Assembly (NCBI GenBank): GCA_964603025.1
Contig: CAZRTO010000072.1
Span: 1-5,104 of the forward strand
Direction: 5' to 3'
DNA length: 5,104 nt
DNA from: CALFCX01 sp964603025
Lineage (GTDB): Bacteria > Margulisbacteria > WOR-1 > JAKLHX01
This document shows positions 1 to 4,034 of the stretch, piece after piece; position 1 is the first letter of the stretch; each line of letters begins with the position of its first letter. The translations under genes were made by a program, and so were the position numbers. The notes under the pieces were generated by a model, which saw only the letters and a list, made by a program, of their open reading frames with translations, was not told where the DNA came from and did not search any database.

Positions 1-613
1 GCTTTTCACCTAATCCTACCATAATCCCGCTCTTGGTGTAAAGAGAGCTGCCCGGTTTTTTGGCCATTTTTAGCACATTTAAGGACCTCTTGTAGTCCGC
101 CTGAGGCCTGACAATAGGATATAGCCTCTGGACAGTCTCCAGATTATGGTTGAGAACATCCGGGGAGGCGCTGATCACCGTGTTGAGTGCGCTTTCGGAT
201 CCTCCAAAATCAGGGATAAGTACTTCTATCTTCATGTGCCGGTCGGCGGATGCCAGCTTTTTGATCGTATCCGAGAACTGGCCTGCCCCGCCGTCGGCAA
301 GATCGTCCCTTGTGACCGATGTTATTACCGCGTGTTTGAGGCCCAGCTTCTGCGCGGCCAAAGCCACTTTTTTGGGTTCGTCCGGGTCAGGGCGGGAGGT
401 CGCGCCTTTTTTTACCGCGCAGAACCGGCAGTTGCGCGTACATTTGTCACCCAGTATCATGAAGGTCACGGTGTTTTTTGAGTAGCATTCCCCGATATTG
501 GGACATTTGGCGCTTTCGCAGACCGTGTGAATGCTGTCGTCGGCGATCATATTCCGGATCTTTTTAATGTTTGCGGATTTAGGTGTTTTTTTGATCAACC
601 AGGATGGGTACAT
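1..613 (-). CDS. lipA: Lipoyl synthase (radical SAM), N-terminal part; cut by left edge
   Basis: LipA inserts two sulfur atoms at C6 and C8 of a protein-bound octanoyl group, giving the lipoyl cofactor of 2-oxoacid dehydrogenases and the glycine cleavage H protein. It is a cytosolic radical-SAM enzyme with two 4Fe-4S clusters. Translated leftward from the ATG at 613-611, 204 complete codons are present. Visible are an N-terminal YPSWL motif (residues 2-6), the LipA-specific auxiliary-cluster cysteines C32, C37 and C43 (CX4CX5C), then the radical-SAM cysteines C58, C62 and C65 (CTRNCRFC). TSVTRDDLADGGA, DVLNHNLETV, VRPQADY and KSGIMVGLGE follow. All are typical of the family, and the C-terminal third (roughly 80-90 residues) is missing. 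The ATG at 613 is the only start that keeps the PSWL motif; a stop lies in frame five codons upstream and M22 would lose the motif. The gene is divergent from ilvB. No Shine-Dalgarno is visible. Identity is near certain. Confidence 0.97.
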   Translation of the reverse strand, partial: MYPSWLIKKTPKSANIKKIRNMIADDSIHTVCESAKCPNIGECYSKNTVTFMILGDKCTRNCRFCAVKKGATSRPDPDEPKKVALAAQKLGLKHAVITSVTRDDLADGGAGQFSDTIKKLASADRHMKIEVLIPDFGGSESALNTVISASPDVLNHNLETVQRLYPIVRPQADYKRSLNVLKMAKKPGSSLYTKSGIMVGLGEK

Positions 614-619
614 ACATTG

Positions 620-628
620 ATTATATCA
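620..628 (-). promoter_or_regulatory. Extended -10 promoter element of lipA
   Basis: Read on the minus strand, 628-620 is TGATATAAT, a perfect match to the bacterial extended -10 (TGn followed by TATAAT). The hexamer occupies 625-620, and only 6 nt (CAATGT) separate it from the lipA ATG at 613. At the usual 6-8 nt from the hexamer, transcription would start at or within a base or two of the ATG, which implies a leaderless message. The -35 region at 17-bp spacing (648-643, AACCGT) is poor and lies inside the neighbouring palindrome. Extended -10 promoters can work without a good -35. The motif is seen directly; the start site is inferred. Confidence 0.6.
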
Positions 629-638
629 GGGTCATTGT

Positions 639-662
639 AGGGACGGTTCATGAACCGTCCCT
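639..662. repeat. Perfect 24-bp palindrome between divergent lipA and ilvB
   Basis: The arms AGGGACGGTTCA (639-650) and TGAACCGTCCCT (651-662) are exact reverse complements with no spacer. Pairing extends outward past one T/G mismatch (638/663) to G637/C664. In single-stranded form it would make a strong hairpin. From memory, very similar GTAGGGACGGTTCATGAACC-type elements recur many times in some environmental bacterial genomes, so a dispersed repeat is the first guess. Its place between two promoters, overlapping the lipA -35 region and ending 12 bp before the ilvB -35, also fits an operator for a dimeric regulator. The sequence alone cannot decide. Confidence 0.8.
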
Positions 663-674
663 GCGACCGTTCAG

Positions 675-703
675 TTGCCATACCCAGTATAATTTGATAA
701 AAT
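675..703 (+). promoter_or_regulatory. Predicted promoter of the ilvB operon
   Basis: TTGCCA at 675-680 matches the sigma-70-type -35 consensus at 5 of 6 positions. After a 17-bp spacer comes TAAAAT at 698-703 (5 of 6), preceded by TG at 695-696, which makes it an extended -10. Transcription would start near 710, leaving a leader of about 15 nt before the ilvB ATG at 725. That is too short for a leader-peptide attenuator, T-box or riboswitch. Two further TATAAT hexamers, at 688-693 and 707-712, lack a suitable -35 at normal spacing; the second cannot be excluded as an alternative -10. Confidence 0.6.
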
Positions 704-724
704 TCATATAATTGGGGTATTTTT

Positions 725-2398
725 ATGGAATTATCCGGCGCGCAGGCACTACTTGAATCGTTGAAAAAAGAAGGCGTGGAGGTCATCTTCGGGCTTCCCG
801 GGGGGCAGACATTGCCTCTATACGACGCTTTATTCCATGAAAAGGGGATAAAGCACATACTTGTCCGCCATGAACAGGGAGCAGGACATGCCGCGGACGG
901 TTATGCCAGAGCTACCGGCAAGGTGGGGGTGTGCATGGCGACCAGCGGGCCCGGAGCCACTAATCTTGTTACGGCTATCGCCAACGCTCATATGGATTCG
1001 ATACCGATGATAGCTATCACGGGACAGGTGGGGACTCCATTCCTTGGGAAAGACTCGTTCCAGGAAGTTGATATCACAGGGATAACACTGCCTATCACAA
1101 AGCACAACTATCTCGTTAAAAGCGCGGATCAGATACCCTACATAGTCAAGGAGGCTTTTCATATAGCTTCCACGGGCAGGCCGGGGCCGGTGCTGATAGA
1201 TATCCCTAAAAATCTGCAGCTCGCAAAAATAGATTTTAAATACCCGGATTCCATAAGCATGCCTGCTTACAAGCCGACGTATCACGGGCATCCTAAACAG
1301 ATCGCCGCGGCGGCTAAATTGATAGACAAAGCCCAAAAGCCGATGATCTATTCGGGCGGAGGAGTTATATCAGCCGGGGCCGCAAAGGAGCTGTTCGGGC
1401 TCGCGACCAAGATCTCCGCTCCGGTGACGACGACATTGCTCGGCAAGGGAGCTTTCCCTGAGACCCATCCGCTGTCGCTGGGCATGCTCGGCATGCACGG
1501 CACCGTCTATGCCAACTATGCCGTTACCGAGTGCGATCTTCTTATAGCGGTCGGTGCCAGGTTTGATGACAGGGTTACCGGAAGGATAGAGCATTTCGCC
1601 CCAAAGGCGAAGGTCATACATATCGACATAGATCCGGCGGAGATAGGCAAGAACGTTTCTGTCGATGTGCCGATAGTCGGCGATGTTAAGAATGTTCTCT
1701 GCGCTCTTAGTAGTCATGTAAAGCAGAAAGACCCGCAGTCCGAGTGGGTATCTCAGGTTCTCGCATGGAAAGAGAAACATCCTCTTTGCTATAAGCCGGG
1801 GAATGGCTTAAAGCCCCAGGCCGTGATCGAAGAGATGTACAGACTGACAAAAGGAGAGGCCATAATAGTCACCGAAGTAGGACAGCACCAAATGTGGGCG
1901 GCGATGTACTACAAATATACCGCTCCCAGGACTTTCATTTCTTCCGGCGGTCTCGGGACAATGGGGTTCGGTCTGCCTGCCGCCATGGGGGCTCAGGTGG
2001 GGATGCCGGACAAGGTGGTCATAGATATCGCCGGGGACGGAAGCGTCCAGATGAACATCCAGGAGCTTAACACAATGGTGAACAACAAGCTTCCGGTGAT
2101 CGTAGCCATAATGAACAACCAGTATCTCGGAATGGTGCGTCAGTGGCAGGAACTTTTGCACGGCAGAAGATATTCTCATGTGGACCTTGATAACAATCCG
2201 GACTTTGTAAAGATCGCTGAGGCCTACGGAGCGCAGGGGCTAAGGGTTGAAAAGTTTGAGGATGTGGAAAAAGCCATGAAAAAAGCGCTTGCCAAAAGGG
2301 ACGGGCCGACGGTAATTGAATTCGTTGTTCACAGAGAAGAGAACGTTTTTCCGTTCGTTTCTCCCGGGCAGGCGATAAACGAAATGCTGGTGGACTAA
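725..2398 (+). CDS. ilvB: Acetolactate synthase, large (catalytic) subunit
   Basis: This TPP-, Mg- and FAD-dependent cytosolic enzyme condenses two pyruvates to 2-acetolactate (towards valine and leucine), or pyruvate with 2-oxobutyrate (towards isoleucine). The 557 residues match the normal family length. The N-terminal TPP domain (about 3-170) has the PGG turn (25-27) and the catalytic glutamate E50 in VRHEQGA, followed by ATSGPGATN and AITGQVGTPFLGKDSFQE. The central FAD-associated domain (about 190-325) contains GARFDDRVTGR (277-287). The C-terminal TPP domain carries the Mg-diphosphate motif GDGS (437-440) through MNNQ (463-466); D438 and N465 are the metal ligands. RQWQ (472-475) includes the tryptophan known from herbicide-site studies. 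The ATG at 725 follows a modest GGGG ribosome site at 714-717 with 7-nt spacing, and the protein begins in register with family members. ilvN follows after 5 nt, and that adjacency supports biosynthetic rather than catabolic acetolactate synthase. Confidence 0.98.
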   Translation: MELSGAQALLESLKKEGVEVIFGLPGGQTLPLYDALFHEKGIKHILVRHEQGAGHAADGYARATGKVGVCMATSGPGATNLVTAIANAHMDSIPMIAITGQVGTPFLGKDSFQEVDITGITLPITKHNYLVKSADQIPYIVKEAFHIASTGRPGPVLIDIPKNLQLAKIDFKYPDSISMPAYKPTYHGHPKQIAAAAKLIDKAQKPMIYSGGGVISAGAAKELFGLATKISAPVTTTLLGKGAFPETHPLSLGMLGMHGTVYANYAVTECDLLIAVGARFDDRVTGRIEHFAPKAKVIHIDIDPAEIGKNVSVDVPIVGDVKNVLCALSSHVKQKDPQSEWVSQVLAWKEKHPLCYKPGNGLKPQAVIEEMYRLTKGEAIIVTEVGQHQMWAAMYYKYTAPRTFISSGGLGTMGFGLPAAMGAQVGMPDKVVIDIAGDGSVQMNIQELNTMVNNKLPVIVAIMNNQYLGMVRQWQELLHGRRYSHVDLDNNPDFVKIAEAYGAQGLRVEKFEDVEKAMKKALAKRDGPTVIEFVVHREENVFPFVSPGQAINEMLVD

Positions 2399-2403
2399 GA
2401 AAA

Positions 2404-2892
2404 ATGAAAAAGCATACCATAGCCGTAATAGTCGAGAATAGGGCTGGAGTACTGTCCAGAGTGTCCGGACTGTTCAGCCGGCGAGGATACAACATCCATA
2501 GTCTCGCGGTCGGGACAACAGAAGACGAGAATCTGTCCAGAATGACCATAGTCGTCGAAGGTGACGATGATACGCTTGAGCAGATAGTAAAGCAGCTCTA
2601 TAAGCTAATAGACGTGGTGAGGGTCTATGAACTCTCCAACATAAGCGCTGTAGACAGAGAGCTCGTATTGATCAAGGTCTCAGCCAACGAGGCGACGCGC
2701 CCCGAGATACAGCAAATAGTGGATATTTTCAGGGCAAAGATAGTAGATCTCGGGGAGAACGCTCTTATAGTGGAAGCAACGGGCGATTCAGAAAAGATCG
2801 ACGCCCTTGAGAACATGCTAAAGAAGTACGGGATAAAGGAGATGGTGAGAACCGGGAAAGTGAGTCTGGCAAGGTCGGAAGAAACGAAATAA
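2404..2892 (+). CDS. ilvN: Acetolactate synthase, small (regulatory) subunit
   Basis: The regulatory subunit binds IlvB, raises its activity and usually confers valine feedback inhibition. The 162 residues are normal for the IlvN/IlvH family. An N-terminal ACT domain (about 4-77) starts HTIAVIVENRAGVLSRVSGLFSRRGYNI, and SRMTIVV closes its core. The C-terminal domain (about 84-158) contains RELVLIKVSA and IFRAKIVDLGENALIVEATG. Aligned to E. coli IlvH by eye, N12, G15 and N30 match the valine-site residues N11, G14 and N29, so sensitivity to valine is expected (inference). The ATG lies 5 nt after the ilvB stop. No strong separate ribosome site is present, only GGTGG near 2388-2392 inside the end of ilvB, so translational coupling is likely. 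The stop is followed at once by an inverted repeat. Confidence 0.97.
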   Translation: MKKHTIAVIVENRAGVLSRVSGLFSRRGYNIHSLAVGTTEDENLSRMTIVVEGDDDTLEQIVKQLYKLIDVVRVYELSNISAVDRELVLIKVSANEATRPEIQQIVDIFRAKIVDLGENALIVEATGDSEKIDALENMLKKYGIKEMVRTGKVSLARSEETK

Positions 2893-2953
2893 CCCTCACC
2901 CCGCCCTTCGGGCACCCCTCTCCCGCTTGCGGGAGAGGGGCCGGGGGTGAGGG
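2893..2953. repeat. GC-rich nested inverted repeat between ilvN and ilvC (copy 1)
   Basis: The element starts on the base after the ilvN TAA. Outer arms CCCTCACCCC (2893-2902) and GGGGTGAGGG (2944-2953) are exact reverse complements. Inside lie a small hairpin GCCC-TTC-GGGC (2903-2913) and a main stem CCCCTCTCCC (2915-2924) pairing with GGGAGAGGGG (2931-2940). The main stem is capped by G2925-C2930 around CTTG, a known stable tetraloop type. No T-run follows on either strand, so it is not a canonical intrinsic terminator and ilvC can still be reached by read-through. From memory, CCCTCACCCC...CTCTCCC elements are a widespread dispersed family in bacteria. The RNA fold may protect 3' ends or tune expression (inference). 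Confidence 0.9.
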
Positions 2954-2977
2954 GTAAAAAGAAAGGAAGAAAGAACG

Positions 2978-3970
2978 ATGGCCAAGATGTATTATGACAA
3001 GGACGCGGACCTGGGATTGTTAAAAGGCAAGACCGTGGCGATAATAGGCTACGGCAGCCAGGGCGGAGCTCAGGGGAGCAACCTGAAGGACAGCGGCGTG
3101 AATGTAATAGTTGCCGAGCTTCCTGGCACTCCTAATTACGATAGGGCTGTAAAGGACGGGATGAAAGTCATGTCCGCGGATGAGGCTTCAAAAGCGGCGG
3201 ATATAATCCAGATCCTGGTCCCGGATGAATTCCAGGCCAAAGTGTACAAAGAATCTATCGAAAAAAATCTCACAAAGGGCAAGGTGCTGGTGTTCTCTCA
3301 CGGGTTCAACATACATTTTCACCAGATAATGCCGCCTGCGGATGTGGATGTTATCATGGTCGCTCCAAAAGGTCCCGGACCGCTTGTCAGGAAAGTTTAT
3401 ACCGAAGGCGGCGGGGTTCCGGCGCTTATCGCCGTTTATCAGAACGCCTCCGGTAAGGCAAAAGATATCGCTCTTGCTCATGCCAAAGGTATAGGGGCTA
3501 CAAAAGCGGGAGTGCTTGAAACAACGTTCAAAGAAGAGACCGAAACCGACCTTTTCGGCGAACAGGCAGTGCTTTGCGGAGGAGCTACCGCTCTTGTCAC
3601 GGCAGGTTTTGAGACGCTGGTCAACGCAGGATATCAGCCCGAAATAGCGTATTTTGAGTGTATGCACGAACTTAAGCTTATCGTTGATCTCATGTATGAG
3701 AAGGGGATCGCGGGCATGAGGGCCGCTATCAGCAATACAGCAGAATACGGCGACCTGACGGTAGGGCCGGTCATAATCGATGATTCGGTAAAACAAAGGA
3801 TGAGATACGTTCTTTCAAGGATCCAGACTGGAACTTTTGCCAAAGAATGGATAACCGAAAATCAGGCGGGCAGGCCGGTATTTTTGGCGCTCAAGAAAAA
3901 AGGCGCAGAACATCTGATCGAAAAGGTGGGCGCCGAGCTCAGAAAGATGATGAGCTGGCTTAAAAAGTAA
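2978..3970 (+). CDS. ilvC: Ketol-acid reductoisomerase, class I (short form)
   Basis: IlvC carries out the Mg-dependent alkyl shift and NAD(P)H reduction of 2-acetolactate or 2-aceto-2-hydroxybutyrate, the second step of branched-chain amino acid synthesis. The 330 residues fit class I. The Rossmann domain (1-182) has GYGSQG at 24-29. The knotted C-terminal domain carries all expected active-site residues: H108, K131, metal ligands D191 and E195 in ETETDLFGEQ, E227 and E231 in YFECMHE, and S252 in ISNTAEYGD. The cofactor loop is unusual. Strand beta-2 ends in E47, followed by LPGTPNYD (48-55) with no Arg or Lys, where NADPH-type relatives have basic or Ser contacts to the 2'-phosphate; NADH preference is suspected. 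G30 (usually His) and P135 in GPGPLVR (usually His) are further deviations. The ribosome site AAAGGAAG (2962-2969, core AGGA 2964-2967) lies 10 nt before the ATG. Copy 1 of the repeat lies upstream and copy 2 abuts the stop. Confidence 0.98.
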   Translation: MAKMYYDKDADLGLLKGKTVAIIGYGSQGGAQGSNLKDSGVNVIVAELPGTPNYDRAVKDGMKVMSADEASKAADIIQILVPDEFQAKVYKESIEKNLTKGKVLVFSHGFNIHFHQIMPPADVDVIMVAPKGPGPLVRKVYTEGGGVPALIAVYQNASGKAKDIALAHAKGIGATKAGVLETTFKEETETDLFGEQAVLCGGATALVTAGFETLVNAGYQPEIAYFECMHELKLIVDLMYEKGIAGMRAAISNTAEYGDLTVGPVIIDDSVKQRMRYVLSRIQTGTFAKEWITENQAGRPVFLALKKKGAEHLIEKVGAELRKMMSWLKK

Positions 3971-4007
3971 CCCTCACCCCCCAACCCCTCTCCCTGAGGG
4001 AGAGGGG
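3971..4007. repeat. GC-rich inverted repeat between ilvC and dxr (copy 2, right arm lost)
   Basis: This is the same family as the element after ilvN, and again its first base directly follows a TAA stop. It keeps the left outer arm CCCTCACCCC (3971-3980) and the main stem CCCCTCTCCC (3985-3994) pairing with GGGAGAGGGG (3998-4007) across TGA. The small internal hairpin of copy 1 is replaced by CCAA. The expected right outer arm (GGGGTGAGGG) is absent; GGCGCGAAGCAACGGAGC follows instead, so the copy is truncated or diverged. No T-run follows, so it is not an intrinsic terminator by sequence. It sits in the leader of dxr. Confidence 0.88.
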
Positions 4008-4020
4008 GGCGCGAAGCAAC

Positions 4021-4030
4021 GGAGCGGGGA
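4021..4030 (+). promoter_or_regulatory. Ribosome binding site supporting the GTG start of dxr
   Basis: GGAG (4021-4024) lies 10 nt before the GTG at 4035, and GGGGA (4026-4030) lies 4 nt before it. The first is the better-spaced Shine-Dalgarno. No in-frame ATG exists near the beginning of the reading frame; the first is roughly 95 codons in, long after the Rossmann motif. This site therefore supports GTG as the start. It lies just past the repeat hairpin, whose folding could affect ribosome access (inference). Confidence 0.6.
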
Positions 4031-4034
4031 AAAA

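Noticed and set aside
146..485. Two overlapping 111-residue plus-strand reading frames
   Set aside because: They lie antisense to lipA, whose cysteine motifs and conserved blocks are unmistakable across the same bases. The plus-strand translations have no family-like features.
704..724. Leader-peptide attenuator, T-box or riboswitch ahead of ilvB
   Set aside because: The predicted leader is only about 15 nt, and even the whole 111-nt gap has no Leu/Val/Ile codon run and no T-box-like motif.
2893..2953. Intrinsic terminator after ilvN
   Set aside because: The stem is strong, but no T-run follows on the plus strand (GGTAAAAAG comes next), and on the minus strand the T-run would precede the hairpin, not follow it.
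3985..4007. Intrinsic terminator after ilvC
   Set aside because: The hairpin is followed by GGCGCGAAGC on the plus strand and by a G-rich stretch on the minus strand, with no T-run either way.
2893..4007. CRISPR array made of the two similar repeats
   Set aside because: There are only two copies about 1.1 kb apart with a full gene between them and differing internal sequence.
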